Source: an uncultured Serinicoccus sp. (lineage in GTDB: Bacteria > Actinomycetota > Actinomycetes > Actinomycetales > Dermatophilaceae). Taken from it: DNA of 64,000 nt. The notes beneath the pieces are model-generated. The model searched no databases. It was not told the DNA's origin and saw only the letters and a program-made list of their open reading frames with translations. A program made the position numbers and the translations under genes. Location of the stretch: assembly GCF_947500995.1 (NCBI RefSeq), contig NZ_CANMUA010000001.1:648964-712963 (forward strand). Direction: 5' to 3'. Positions 27,004-37,138 of this stretch are shown piece after piece. Every line of letters starts with the position of its first letter. The stretch's first letter is position 1.

Positions 27004-29730
27004 TCAGGACTTCTTCGTCGACGCCCGGCCGGTGGAGCTCTTCTTCGCCGGGGCCTTGCGCGTGGTCTTCGCCCTCGTCGCCGGCTTCTTGCGGGTGGTC
27101 GGGCCCTTGGAGCGCTTCTCCGCGATGAGCTCGAAGGCCCGCTCCTCGGTCAGCGTCTCGGGGTCGTCGCCGCGGCGCAGGGTCGCGTTGGTCTCCCCGT
27201 CGGTGACGTAGGGCCCGAACCGGCCGTCCTTGGCGACGACCTTGCGGCCCGACACGGGGTCCTCGCCGAACTCGGCCAGCGGCGGCTTGGCGGCCCCGCG
27301 CCCGCGCTGCTTGGGCTGGGCGTAGATCGCCAGCGCCTCCTCGAGGGTGATGTCGAAGATCTGTGCCTCGGTCTCCAGCGAGCGGCTGTCCGTGCCCTTC
27401 TTGAGGTACGGCCCGTAGCGGCCGTTCTGCGCGGTGATGTCCACGCCCTCGGCGTCCTGGCCGACGACCCGCGGCAGCGAGAGCAGCCGCAGCGCGGTGT
27501 CCAGCTCGATGGTGGCGAGGTCCATGTCGGCGAAGAGCGAGCCGGTGCGCGGCTTGACCTTGGCCTTCTTCTTGGCGCCCTTGGTCTCCCCCTCCTCGTC
27601 CTCGACGACCTCGGTGACGTAGGGGCCGTAGCGGCCGTTCTTGGCGACGATCTCCCGGCCGGTCTCGGGGTCGGTGCCGAGCACCCGCCCGTCGTCCGCG
27701 GCGGCCGCGAGCAGCTCCTCGGCCTTGGCCGCGGTCATCTCGTCCGGGGCGATCTCGTCCGGCACGGTCGCGCGGCGCGGCGTCTCGCCCTCCTCGCCGG
27801 GCAGCTCGACGTAGGGGCCGTAGCGCCCGACCCGCACCACCGTGCCGTCACCGGTCGTCACCGCGGAGACGGCGCGGGCGTCGATGTCCCCGAGGTCGGC
27901 GACGAGGTCGCGCAGCCCCTCGGTCGAGCTCGCCTGGTCGCCGAAGTAGAAGCGCTGCAGCCAGGCGACCCGCTGCTCCTCGCCGTGGGCGATCTTGTCG
28001 AGGTCGCTCTCCATGGACGCCGTGAAGTCGTAGTCGACCAGCCGCGGGAAATGCTGCTCGAGCAGCTGGGTCACCGCGAAGGCCAGCCAGGTCGGCACCA
28101 GCGCAGAGCCGCGGCTGTGGACGTAGCCGCGGTCCTGGATGGTGCCGACGGTCGCCGCGTAGGTCGAGGGCCGGCCGATCCCGCGCTCCTCCAGCGCCTT
28201 GACCAGCGTCGCCTCGGTGTAGCGGGCGGGCGGACTCGTCTGGTGGCCCTGCGCGTCGGCCCGCAGCGTCTCCAGCGCGACGCCCTCACTCAGCCTGGGC
28301 AACCGCATACCCATGGCGCTGTCGTCGCCGTAGCGGCTCTCGTCGCGGCCCTCCTCGTAGGCGGCGAGGAAGCCGCGGAAGGTGATGACGGTGCCGGAGG
28401 CGGAGAACTGCGCGCTGGAGTATGCCGTGCCGCCCGCGCTCGTGCCCTCGGGCAGGGTGGCGGTGAGCTTGACGCTGGCGGTCGACCCCTTGGCGTCCGC
28501 CATCTGGGAGGCGATGGTCCGCTTCCAGATGAGCTCGTAGAGGGCGTACTCCCCGCCGCGGATCTCGCCGGCCACCTGCGCCGGGGTGCGGAAGGAGTCG
28601 CCGGCGGGGCGGATCGCCTCGTGCGCCTCCTGCGCGTTCTTGCTCTTCTTGCCGTAGACGCGCGGGCTCTCCGGCACGAAGTCGGCGCCGTACATGTCGC
28701 GCGCCTGGCTGCGGGCGGCGCTCACCGCGCCGCTCGACAGGTTGGTCGAGTCGGTCCGCATGTAGGTGATGTAGCCGTTCTCGTAGAGCCGCTGCGCGGT
28801 GCGCATCGTGCTCTGGCTGTTCATCCGCAGCTTGCGGGAGGCCTCCTGCTGCAGGGTGGAGGTGGTGAAGGGGGCCGAGGGACGGCGCGTGTAGGGCTTC
28901 TCGGAGACCTCCCGCACCACGACGTCGGCCTCGCGGGTGCCGGCGGCGATCGCCTCCGCCGCGGCGGCGTCCAGCTGCACCGCGTTAGCGGTCTTCAGGG
29001 TGCCGTCGTCGGCGAAGTCGCGACCGCTGGCGACCTTGGACCCGTCGATCCCGGTGAGCTTGGCCTCGAAGCCCTGGCCGCTGTTGCCGCCCGGGGCGAA
29101 CTCCCCCTCGACGTCCCAGTAGGACGCGACCCTGAAGGCCATCCGCTCCCGCTCGCGCTCCACCACCAGCCGGGTCGCCACCGACTGCACGCGGCCGGCC
29201 GACAGCCCCTGCTTGACCTTGCGCCACAGCACGGGCGACACCTCGTAGCCGTAGAGCCGGTCGAGGATGCGACGGCTCTCCTGGGCGTCGACGAGGTGGG
29301 TGTCCAGCTCGCGGGTGTCGTTGACGGCGCGCTGGATGGCCTCCTTGGTGATCTCGTGGAAGACCATGCGGCGCACCGGCACCTTGGGCTTGAGGACCTC
29401 GAGGAGGTGCCAGGCGATCGCCTCCCCCTCGCGGTCCTCGTCGGTCGCCAGGAAGAGCTCGTCGGCGTCCTTGAGCGCCCGCTTGAGCTCGGAGACCTTC
29501 TTCTTCTTGTCCGCGTCGACCACGTAGTAGGGCTCGAAGCCGTCGTCGACGGCGATCGCGAACTTGCCGTAGGGCCCCTTCTTCATGTCGGCGGGGAGCT
29601 CGGAGGGGTTTGGCAGGTCCCGGATGTGCCCGACGCTCGCGTCGACCCGGAAGTCCTTGCCGAGGTACTCGCCGATCTTCTGCGCCTTCGCCGGGGACTC
29701 GACGATGACCAACTTGGTGCCAGGTGCCAC
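27004..29730 (-). CDS. topA: DNA topoisomerase I
   Basis: A 908-residue type IA topoisomerase that relaxes negative supercoils. Toprim domain at the N-terminus (LVIVESPAKAQKIGEYLG, ATDEDREGEAIAWH), catalytic Tyr323 in GYITYMRTDSTNLS, then repeated C-terminal domains, each marked by GRYGPYV or GRFGPYV (four or five copies, about 600-860), and a Lys/Arg/Thr-rich tail (last ~35 residues) typical of actinobacterial TopA. No zinc-finger cysteines. Start GTG 29730 has AAGGAG 6 nt upstream. Divergent from the lipoprotein gene. Confidence 0.95.
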   Translation of the reverse strand: MAPGTKLVIVESPAKAQKIGEYLGKDFRVDASVGHIRDLPNPSELPADMKKGPYGKFAIAVDDGFEPYYVVDADKKKKVSELKRALKDADELFLATDEDREGEAIAWHLLEVLKPKVPVRRMVFHEITKEAIQRAVNDTRELDTHLVDAQESRRILDRLYGYEVSPVLWRKVKQGLSAGRVQSVATRLVVERERERMAFRVASYWDVEGEFAPGGNSGQGFEAKLTGIDGSKVASGRDFADDGTLKTANAVQLDAAAAEAIAAGTREADVVVREVSEKPYTRRPSAPFTTSTLQQEASRKLRMNSQSTMRTAQRLYENGYITYMRTDSTNLSSGAVSAARSQARDMYGADFVPESPRVYGKKSKNAQEAHEAIRPAGDSFRTPAQVAGEIRGGEYALYELIWKRTIASQMADAKGSTASVKLTATLPEGTSAGGTAYSSAQFSASGTVITFRGFLAAYEEGRDESRYGDDSAMGMRLPRLSEGVALETLRADAQGHQTSPPARYTEATLVKALEERGIGRPSTYAATVGTIQDRGYVHSRGSALVPTWLAFAVTQLLEQHFPRLVDYDFTASMESDLDKIAHGEEQRVAWLQRFYFGDQASSTEGLRDLVADLGDIDARAVSAVTTGDGTVVRVGRYGPYVELPGEEGETPRRATVPDEIAPDEMTAAKAEELLAAAADDGRVLGTDPETGREIVAKNGRYGPYVTEVVEDEEGETKGAKKKAKVKPRTGSLFADMDLATIELDTALRLLSLPRVVGQDAEGVDITAQNGRYGPYLKKGTDSRSLETEAQIFDITLEEALAIYAQPKQRGRGAAKPPLAEFGEDPVSGRKVVAKDGRFGPYVTDGETNATLRRGDDPETLTEERAFELIAEKRSKGPTTRKKPATRAKTTRKAPAKKSSTGRASTKKS

Positions 29731-29820
29731 AGGATCTCCTTCGCCCCGTGTGCCGCGGATTCGTCGCGACCTCCGACACGGGACCTCGGGCGTCACCGTA
29801 GCCCATGGCCGGGGGCGGGC

Positions 29821-29826
29821 TACGCT
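29821..29826 (+). promoter_or_regulatory. Putative -10 hexamer, leaderless start of lipoprotein gene
   Basis: TACGCT, 8 nt before ATG 29835. No clear -35. Confidence 0.4.
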
Positions 29827-29834
29827 GGCTCCCT

Positions 29835-30623
29835 ATGGCGGCGAAGCGTGCGACCCCGACGAGCGGCAGGCAGCGGCGGCCGGGCCGTGGCCCCGCCCGG
29901 GGGGCCAGACCGGCCGTCGTCCTCCTGGCCCTGGGCGCGGTGCTGCTCGCGGGCTGCGACGACGACCCCGGGGAGGGCGAGGACGCCGGCACCACCGGCG
30001 GTGGGCAGACGGGCACCCCGGCGGGGGACGGCGGTGACGCCGGGGGTGGGGGCGACGGGGACGGTGCCGGCGGCACCGCGGACGCGCCCGCTGCGGAGGC
30101 GGCTCCCCCGCCCACCGCGCCGGCCGACATCGAGCCCGACCGGGGCGAGCGCAGCGTGTCCGAGGACGGCTCGACCATCACCGTCCAGGGGGACCGGGCC
30201 GCCTTCGTGACCCCGACCGGCAACCTGGCGTGCGTGCTCAACGGCCCGAGCGCCTCCTGCCAGCTGCTCGACATGGCCTACACGCCGAACCCCGACCACC
30301 TGGTCGAGGACGGCGTCGGCGAGTGCGCCGCGGACGCGGCCGACACCATGGTCCTCACCGATGCCGGGGGCGTATGGACGTGCCCGCCGGAGACGCTCAC
30401 GAGCACCGCCGCGGCCACCGAGGGCGGGTGGTGGGCCGAGGCGGCGGGCGCCCCGACGACCGGCGTCGAGGACACCGACGCGGCCGTGCTGGAGTACGGC
30501 CTGACCCTGCGGGTCGGGGACACCACCTGCCTGTCCAGCGAGGACGGCGTCACCTGCCGCAGCGGCGACCTGGGCCGGCAGTTCTTCATCTCCCGCAACG
30601 CCTACCGCTTCGGCGCCAGCTGA
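29835..30623 (+). CDS. DUF6636-like lipoprotein
   Basis: A 262-residue exported lipoprotein. An Arg-rich n-region precedes a hydrophobic core and lipobox LLAGC (Cys near 42), then about 65 residues of Gly/Asp/Ala-rich linker, then a globular Cys-containing domain. The pattern FVTPTGNLACVL ... SCQL ... GVWTCPP ... LEYGLTLRVGDTTCLSSEDGVTC ... FFISRNAYRF resembles DUF6636, where the cysteines likely form disulfides. Function unknown. ATG 29835 is preferred over 29805 because the signal peptide then has normal length. Confidence 0.75.
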   Translation: MAAKRATPTSGRQRRPGRGPARGARPAVVLLALGAVLLAGCDDDPGEGEDAGTTGGGQTGTPAGDGGDAGGGGDGDGAGGTADAPAAEAAPPPTAPADIEPDRGERSVSEDGSTITVQGDRAAFVTPTGNLACVLNGPSASCQLLDMAYTPNPDHLVEDGVGECAADAADTMVLTDAGGVWTCPPETLTSTAAATEGGWWAEAAGAPTTGVEDTDAAVLEYGLTLRVGDTTCLSSEDGVTCRSGDLGRQFFISRNAYRFGAS

Positions 30624-30658
30624 CCGACGCCTGCTGAGCGACGTCTGCATCCCGGGCC

Positions 30659-32113
30659 TCAGCGCAGGAGCCCGTCCTTGACCAGCTCGCGCAGGGTCGG
30701 CAGGACGGCGCGCTCGACCTGGTGCGCGGGCTGCTCGGTGAGGACGGCCAGCCCGGAGCACAGCTGGCGGGCGGTGAGCTCGCCGTCGCAGGCGCCCACG
30801 AGGCCGGCGGCGAGGGTGTCGAGGCGCACCGTGCGGCGCAGCCCGCCGCCCTGCCGGACCTGGATCACCTGCGGGTCCGGGTCGCCGGGCCGGCCTATGC
30901 GGTCCTCGGTGACGTCGTCGGCGACCTGCCAGGGCGTGTCGAGCAGCTCGTCGTCCCCGTGCTCGGCCAGCCAGGTGCGGGCCTCCAGCCCGGCCAGGAC
31001 CGCCGGGCCCAGGGGCGAGGCGACCGGTCCCCGGACGTCCATGAGGTCCAGCCACGGCTCGCGCCCGGTGCGCGGTCGACGCACCGTGACCACGCCGAAG
31101 CCGAGCCGCTCGACCCCGCGCTCGGCGAAGTCGTCCAGCCACGCGGCATACAGCTCCTCGAAGCCGGCGCTGCCCGGCTGGTGGCCGCCGTCGCCCGTCC
31201 AGGTCTCGGCGTAGTCCGCCACGTCCTGCTCCTCCCGCTGCACGACCCAGGCATCCAGGCCGGTGCCCGCGAACCAGGCGCCCACGTGCTCGGTCCAGTC
31301 CTCCCCGGCGCGCAGCTCCCAGTTGGCGAGCAGCTGGGCGGTCCCCCCGGGCCGCAGGTGCTCGCGCAGCCCCCGCACGAGACCTTCGACGAGGGCGTCG
31401 CCGGCCCGGCCCCCGTCGCGGTACTCGTAGAGCGGGACGCCGGTGCGCCGCGGGGTGATGACGAAGGGTGGGTTGCTGACGACGAGGTCGAACTGCTCCC
31501 CGGCCACCGGCTCCAGCAGGCTGCCCGCCCGCAGCTCGGCGTCCACCCCGTTGAGCGCGAGGGTGAACCGGGCGAACTCCAGCGCCCGCTCGGAGAGGTC
31601 GGTCGCGACGACGTGTGCCGCGTGCCCGGCCAGGTGGAGGACCTGGACGCCGCTGCCCGTGCCGATGTCCAGGGCGCGCTCCACCCGGGGCCGGGGCGCC
31701 CAGCTGGCGAGGGTCGTCGAGGCCCCACCGATCCCGAGGACGTGGTCGGTCGGCAACGGACCACCGCTCGCCATCTCCGAGCGGTCGGAGACGACCCACC
31801 ACAACTCCCGCTCGGTGGCGTAGGGCCGCAGGTCGCAGGCCGCCACGAGCACGCCGTCGTCGTCGTCGCCGTTGCCGTCGCCGTCGGCGACCAGGCCCAG
31901 GCGCAGCAGGCCGGCGGACCCGAGCCGGGGCAGGGCGGCGTCGAGGAGCTCACGTCGGACCGCGCTGCCCAGCGCGAAGAGCCGGCACAGCACGGCGACG
32001 GGGTCGGAGGACCCTTCGGTGGCGCGCAGCGCCGGGAGCGGCTGCTCGCGGTGCAGCGCCGCCACCGCCACCGGCCCGAGCACCTGCGCCAGCGCGTCGA
32101 CGGTGTAGCCCAC
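30659..32113 (-). CDS. Class I SAM-dependent methyltransferase with N-terminal DUF7059-like domain
   Basis: A 484-residue protein. The N-terminal ~140 residues are a helical domain of the DUF7059 type; the middle holds a Rossmann methyltransferase with ALDIGTGSGVQVLHLA and the catalytic NPPF motif (VVSNPPFVITP) shared by N5-glutamine and N6-adenine or rRNA guanine methyltransferases (HemK/RsmC-like); the C-terminal ~150 residues are unassigned. Substrate unknown. GTG 32113 has its GGGGGAG tract directly abutting, and homologous similarity seems to begin about 8 residues earlier, so the real start may be a rarer codon upstream, close to the hppA stop. Confidence 0.8.
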   Translation of the reverse strand: MGYTVDALAQVLGPVAVAALHREQPLPALRATEGSSDPVAVLCRLFALGSAVRRELLDAALPRLGSAGLLRLGLVADGDGNGDDDDGVLVAACDLRPYATERELWWVVSDRSEMASGGPLPTDHVLGIGGASTTLASWAPRPRVERALDIGTGSGVQVLHLAGHAAHVVATDLSERALEFARFTLALNGVDAELRAGSLLEPVAGEQFDLVVSNPPFVITPRRTGVPLYEYRDGGRAGDALVEGLVRGLREHLRPGGTAQLLANWELRAGEDWTEHVGAWFAGTGLDAWVVQREEQDVADYAETWTGDGGHQPGSAGFEELYAAWLDDFAERGVERLGFGVVTVRRPRTGREPWLDLMDVRGPVASPLGPAVLAGLEARTWLAEHGDDELLDTPWQVADDVTEDRIGRPGDPDPQVIQVRQGGGLRRTVRLDTLAAGLVGACDGELTARQLCSGLAVLTEQPAHQVERAVLPTLRELVKDGLLR

Positions 32114-32178
32114 CTCCCCCAGGTCGGCCCGCAGGTCGTCCAGGAGGCTCGGGTCGGCGACGGAGGGCGGCGGCAGGC

Positions 32179-34494
32179 TCAGCGCTCGACCGCTGTCGCC
32201 GGCACGTCGTCGCTCTCGCCGATGGCGATGTCGCGCCGCTTGGACACGACGACCGCGGCGACGATGACGGCCAGGGCCACCACGGCGATGCCGTAGCGGA
32301 CGAGGTCGTTGGCGCCCTCGCCGTAGGTGAGGCCGATGATCGCCGGGGCGATGAGCAGCGCCACGAGGTTCATCACCTTGATGAGCGGGTTGATCGCCGG
32401 GCCGGCGGTGTCCTTGAACGGGTCGCCGACGGTGTCACCGATGATCGTCGCCTCGTGCGCCGAGCTGCCCTTGCCGCCGAAGTTGCCGTCCTCGACGATC
32501 TTCTTGGCGTTGTCCCACGCGCCACCGGAGTTGGCCAGGAAGACCGCCATGAGCACGCCGGTGCCGATCGCGCCGGCGAGGTAGCCCGCGAGCGAGCCCA
32601 CGCCGAGGCCGAACCCGACGGCGATCGGGGCGAAGACGGCCAGCAGGCCGGGGGTGGCCAGCTCGCGCAGGGAGTCGCGCGTGCAGATGTCGACGACCCG
32701 GGCGTACTCCGGCTTCTCGGAGTAGTCCATGATCCCGGGCTTCTCGCGGAACTGCCGGCGCACCTCGAAGACGATGGCGCCGGCCGCGCGGGTCACCGCG
32801 TTGATCGCCAGGCCGGAGAAGAGGAAGACGACCGACCCACCGATGAGGATGCCGACGAGGGCGCGCGGGTCGAAGACGAGGAACGACTGCAGCACGTCCC
32901 CGCTCGCGTCTCCGGCCGTCTCCAGCGCCTGCAGGATCGCGTCGAGGTAGGAGCCGAACAGCGCCGTGGCGGCGAGGACGGCCGTGGCGATGGCGATGCC
33001 CTTGGTGATGGCCTTGGTGGTGTTGCCCACGGCGTCGAGCTCGGTGAGGATCTGGGCGGCCTCGCCGTCCACGTCCCCGGACATCTCGGCGATGCCCTGG
33101 GCGTTGTCGCTCACCGGGCCGAAGGTGTCCATCGCGACGATGACGCCGACCGTGGTGAGCAGCCCGCACCCGGCGAGGGCGACGTAGAAGAGCGACAGGA
33201 TGAGCGACCCGCCGCCGAGGGTGAAGATGGCGAAGATCGCGGCGGCGATGGTCACCGCGGTGTAGACCGCGGACTCCAGGCCGACGCCGATGCCGGAGAG
33301 GATGACCGTGGCCGGCCCGGTGAGCGAGGTGCGCGCCACGTCGTTGGTGGGCTTGGTCTCGGTGCCGGTGAAGTAGCCGGTGAGCCAGAGGATGAAGGCG
33401 GCGAGCACGATGCCGATGACCACCGAGGCGGCGGCACCCATGGCGGCGTTGACCTGCTGGCCGCCGCCGTCGCCGGCCCCGAGGTCGAAGCCCCCGGTGA
33501 CCGCGAGCTCGGTGGGGAGGACGACGAAGGCAGCGACGACCGAGGCGACCGCGGCGATGCCCGCGGAGATGTAGAAGCTGCGGTTGATCGCCGCCAGGCC
33601 GCTCTCCCCCGCGCGGGCCTTGGTGATGAAGACCCCCACGATCGCGGTGAGCACGCCGATGGCCGGGATGACGAGCGGGAAGACCAGACCACCGTCCGAC
33701 CCGAGCGCCGCGGTGCCGAGGATGAGCGCCGCGACCAGGGTCACGGCATACGACTCGAAGAGGTCGGCCGCCATGCCCGCGCAGTCACCCACGTTGTCGC
33801 CGACGTTGTCCGCGATCGTCGCGGCGTTGCGGGGGTCGTCCTCGGGGATGCCGGCCTCGACCTTGCCGACGAGGTCGGCCCCGACGTCGGCGGCCTTGGT
33901 GAAGATGCCACCGCCCACCCGCATGAACATCGCGAGCAGCGCGGCCCCGAAGCCGAAGCCCTCGAGCACCTTGGCGGCATCCCCCTGGTAGACGAGCACG
34001 ACGACCGCCGCGCCGAGCAGACCCAGCCCGACCGTGGCCATGCCGACGGTGCCGCCGGTGCGGAAGGCGATGCGCATGCCGTCGTCCCGTCCGGTGGTGC
34101 GCGCGGCCTCCGCGACCCGCATGTTGGCGGCGGTGGCGAGGTTCATCCCGAGCCAGCCGATGGCGGCCGAGAAGCCGGCGCCGAAGAGGAAGGCCACCGA
34201 GCGCCCGACCCGGACCATCATGTCGTCGGCGGGGAGCGCCAGGAGCAGCACGAAGGCGACCGCCGCGAAGACCGCGAGGGTCCGGAACTGCCGACCGAGG
34301 TAGGCCGAGGCACCCTCCTGGACCGCTCCGCCGATCTCCTGCATGGACTCGGTCCCGGGTGAGGCGGCCAGCACCTCCCGCCGGAACATGAAGCCCATGA
34401 CGAGGGCGACGAGGGCGATGCACAGCACCACGATGACGATCGAGGTGTCGGCACCCGAGAGCGAGACCTCGCTCGCGGCAGCGACTGGGGACAT
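32179..34494 (-). CDS. hppA: K+-insensitive proton-pumping membrane pyrophosphatase
   Basis: A 771-residue integral membrane pyrophosphatase with about 16 hydrophobic segments. The PPi site is DVGADLVGKVE (203-213), followed by DNVGDNVGDCAGMAADLFE (229-247). The cation-dependence position reads GNTTKA, with Lys where K+-dependent enzymes have Ala, so the K+-independent type is predicted. It couples PPi hydrolysis to proton export and complements soluble Ppa. ATG 34494 has GAGGAGG 6 nt upstream. A 7-bp perfect hairpin sits just before that ribosome site. Confidence 0.95.
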   Translation of the reverse strand: MSPVAAASEVSLSGADTSIVIVVLCIALVALVMGFMFRREVLAASPGTESMQEIGGAVQEGASAYLGRQFRTLAVFAAVAFVLLLALPADDMMVRVGRSVAFLFGAGFSAAIGWLGMNLATAANMRVAEAARTTGRDDGMRIAFRTGGTVGMATVGLGLLGAAVVVLVYQGDAAKVLEGFGFGAALLAMFMRVGGGIFTKAADVGADLVGKVEAGIPEDDPRNAATIADNVGDNVGDCAGMAADLFESYAVTLVAALILGTAALGSDGGLVFPLVIPAIGVLTAIVGVFITKARAGESGLAAINRSFYISAGIAAVASVVAAFVVLPTELAVTGGFDLGAGDGGGQQVNAAMGAAASVVIGIVLAAFILWLTGYFTGTETKPTNDVARTSLTGPATVILSGIGVGLESAVYTAVTIAAAIFAIFTLGGGSLILSLFYVALAGCGLLTTVGVIVAMDTFGPVSDNAQGIAEMSGDVDGEAAQILTELDAVGNTTKAITKGIAIATAVLAATALFGSYLDAILQALETAGDASGDVLQSFLVFDPRALVGILIGGSVVFLFSGLAINAVTRAAGAIVFEVRRQFREKPGIMDYSEKPEYARVVDICTRDSLRELATPGLLAVFAPIAVGFGLGVGSLAGYLAGAIGTGVLMAVFLANSGGAWDNAKKIVEDGNFGGKGSSAHEATIIGDTVGDPFKDTAGPAINPLIKVMNLVALLIAPAIIGLTYGEGANDLVRYGIAVVALAVIVAAVVVSKRRDIAIGESDDVPATAVER

Positions 34495-34511
34495 GTGTGC
34501 CTCCTCAGAGG

Positions 34512-34529
34512 GCCCGCACCATTGCGGGC
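34512..34529 (-). promoter_or_regulatory. Hairpin in the hppA leader
   Basis: GCCCGCA-n4-TGCGGGC, perfect 7-bp stem, 7-8 nt before the hppA ribosome-binding GAGGAGG. Could influence translation initiation or mRNA stability. Confidence 0.4.
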
Positions 34530-34659
34530 GACGACGCGGTAGAACCGCAGGACATCCATCGGACGTGGCTACTGTAGTGATCCCAGGTGCGCGCACCTAA
34601 CACCCCGCGCCGTGCGGTGCACACACCCTGTCGGTGCACCGGCGTAGCGTGGTGGCGAG

Positions 34660-36978
34660 ATGGACGACCCGACCCCGCCGACCTTCGACCCGCAGACCGC
34701 CCTCGACCGCCTCGCCTCCGGTGCGCGGTCCGGGCGGCTGCGGCACGTGCGGACGGTGCCCGCTCGCCAGGGCAGGAGCGCTCCCTGGCCGGCGTGGTGC
34801 GCCGCCCCGGTCAAGGCGGCGCTGCTGGGCCAGGGGATCCAGGCGCCGTGGGAGCACCAGGCGCGGGTGGCCGAGCTGGCGCGGTCGGGACAGCACGTCA
34901 TCGTGTCGACCGGGACGGCCTCGGGCAAGTCGCTGGGCTACCTCGTGCCGGTGCTCACCGCGCTGAGCGAGGGCACCGGTGCCGTGACCGGCCGCGGGGC
35001 CACCGCCCTCTACCTCGCCCCCACCAAGGCGCTCGGCGCCGACCAGGAGGCCAGGCTGCAGGGCCTCGCCGTGCCGGGGGTGCGGGTGGCCCGCCTCGAC
35101 GGGGACACACCGGTCGAGGAGCGCCGGTGGATCCGCGAGCACGCGCACTACGTCCTCACCAACCCCGACCTGCTCCACCACACCCTGCTGCCCGGCCACG
35201 AGCGGTGGGCACCCTTCCTGCGGTCGCTGCGCTACGTCGTCGTCGACGAGTGCCACATCTATCGCGGGGTCTTCGGGGCCCACGTCTCTGCCGTGCTGCG
35301 GCGCCTCCTGCGCATCGCGGCGAGGTATGGCGCCACCCCCACCGTGGTCCTGGCCTCGGCGACCGTGGCCGAGCCCGAACCGCTGGGGCGGGCCCTGCTG
35401 GGCCAGGACGTCGTGGCGGTGACCAGCGACGCCTCCCCCCGCCGGGAGACCGTGGTCGCCCTCTGGCAGCCGGACGAGCTCGAGGACGGGCGGCGGCGCA
35501 GCACCGTCGGTGAGGCCGCCGACCTGCTCACCGACCTCGTCGGGGCCGGGGTGCAGACCGTCGCCTTCGCCCGGTCGCGGGCCGGGGTCGAGCAGGTCGC
35601 CAGCCGGGCCCGGGACGGGTGCGCCGCACGGGCGGGGGCGGCGGGAGGCGTGGCGGCCTACCGCGGTGGCTACCTCCCGGAGGAGCGGCGAGCCCTGGAG
35701 TCGGCGCTGCGGGAGCGCACGCTGATGGGCCTGGCCGCCACCAGCGCCCTGGAGCTCGGCATCGACATCGCCGGGCTGGACGCCGTGGTCATGGCCGGCT
35801 GGCCGGGCACGCGCGCCTCGTTCTGGCAGCAGGTGGGGCGCGCCGGACGCAGCGGCTCGCCCTCCCTGGCCCTGCTGGTGGCGGCCGACGACCCGCTCGA
35901 CGCCTACCTCCTCGACCACCCCGAGCTGATCTTCGAGGCGCCGGTCGAGTCCTGCGTCCTGGACCCGGAGAACCCCTACGTCCTCGGGCCGCACCTCGCC
36001 GCGGCCGCCGCCGAGCTCCCGCTCACCGAGCAGGACGAGCGGTGGTTCGGGACCGGGCTGCGCGCGCTGGCCGAGCAGCTCGTCGTGGGAGGTGTGCTGC
36101 GAGCCCGGCCGACGGGGTGGTACTGGGCACGCCCGGACCGACCGAGCGACCACGTCGCCCTGCGCGGTGCCGGTCAGACGGTGCAGATCGTCGACAGCCG
36201 CAGCGGACGTGTCCTCGGCACGGTCGACGAGGCCCGTGCCCTGACGACGGTGCACGAGGGCGCGGTCTACGTCCACCAGGGCGAGCCCCACGTCGTCACC
36301 GCGCTCGACCTCGACGCCGCGGTGGCGCTGGTGGTCCACGGCGACCCCGGCTGGACGACCCGCGCGCGCAGCGAGAGCAGCTTCAGCATCCGCGCCCGGC
36401 ACACCGAGCAGCGGTGGGGTGCGGCGACCCTTGCCTCGGGACGGGTCGAGGTGACCACGCAGGTCACCGCCTTCCAGCGGGTGCTCCCCGACGGCAGCGT
36501 CATCGGCACCCATCCCCTCGACCTGCCCTCCCGGACGCTCGTCACCCAGGCCGTGTGGTGGACCCTGCCCGCGGACGAGCTCGCTCTCGCCGGGCTGGCC
36601 GAGCAGGACGTGCCGGGCGCGCTGCACGCGGCGGAGCACGCCTCGATCGGGATGCTCCCCCTGCTGGCCACCTGCGACCGTTGGGACATCGGTGGCGTGT
36701 CCACCGCGCTGCACCCGGACACCGGCCTGCCGACCGTCATGGTCTACGACGGCTACCCGGGAGGGGCGGGGTTCAGCCACCGGGCCTTCCGGGAGGCCGT
36801 CCGGTGGCTCTCCGCGACCCGGGACCTCGTGGAGAGCTGCCGGTGCACCGACGGCTGCCCGGCCTGCGTCCAGTCGCCCAAGTGCGGCAACGGCAACGAG
36901 CCGCTGGACAAGGCGGGCGCGGTCTCCGTGCTGGACCACCTGCTCAGCGAGCGCGAGGTCGTCCTCCCCACCGGGTGA
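34660..36978 (+). CDS. DEAD/DEAH-box helicase with Zn-binding DUF1998 domain (MrfA/YprA-like)
   Basis: A 772-residue superfamily 2 helicase. Motif I is TGTASGKS (84-91), motif Ia APTKALGADQ, motif II DECH (near 197), motif III SATVAEPE, motif VI QQVGRAGRSG. The C-terminus carries DUF1998 with four clustered cysteines, CRCTDGCPACVQSPKC (about 727-742). Bacillus MrfA, with the same architecture, acts in repair of mitomycin C damage. The M. tuberculosis counterpart is Rv3649 near topA. ATG 34660 is 9 nt after a TAGCGT hexamer. Confidence 0.9.
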   Translation: MDDPTPPTFDPQTALDRLASGARSGRLRHVRTVPARQGRSAPWPAWCAAPVKAALLGQGIQAPWEHQARVAELARSGQHVIVSTGTASGKSLGYLVPVLTALSEGTGAVTGRGATALYLAPTKALGADQEARLQGLAVPGVRVARLDGDTPVEERRWIREHAHYVLTNPDLLHHTLLPGHERWAPFLRSLRYVVVDECHIYRGVFGAHVSAVLRRLLRIAARYGATPTVVLASATVAEPEPLGRALLGQDVVAVTSDASPRRETVVALWQPDELEDGRRRSTVGEAADLLTDLVGAGVQTVAFARSRAGVEQVASRARDGCAARAGAAGGVAAYRGGYLPEERRALESALRERTLMGLAATSALELGIDIAGLDAVVMAGWPGTRASFWQQVGRAGRSGSPSLALLVAADDPLDAYLLDHPELIFEAPVESCVLDPENPYVLGPHLAAAAAELPLTEQDERWFGTGLRALAEQLVVGGVLRARPTGWYWARPDRPSDHVALRGAGQTVQIVDSRSGRVLGTVDEARALTTVHEGAVYVHQGEPHVVTALDLDAAVALVVHGDPGWTTRARSESSFSIRARHTEQRWGAATLASGRVEVTTQVTAFQRVLPDGSVIGTHPLDLPSRTLVTQAVWWTLPADELALAGLAEQDVPGALHAAEHASIGMLPLLATCDRWDIGGVSTALHPDTGLPTVMVYDGYPGGAGFSHRAFREAVRWLSATRDLVESCRCTDGCPACVQSPKCGNGNEPLDKAGAVSVLDHLLSEREVVLPTG

Positions 36979-37138
36979 GCTCCCCCGGTCGCGGGCCGGC
37001 CCCTGCCGCGGCCCGGCCTGGAGGGCGTCACCGGCTGATCTGCCCGGCTCGCCCCCACCGGCTGCGCTAGTGTCGGCCCCGACGGGACGCCCCGTCGTCG
37101 TGCTCCTGCTGGGGCCTTCCTCCTCGAAAGGATCCGCC

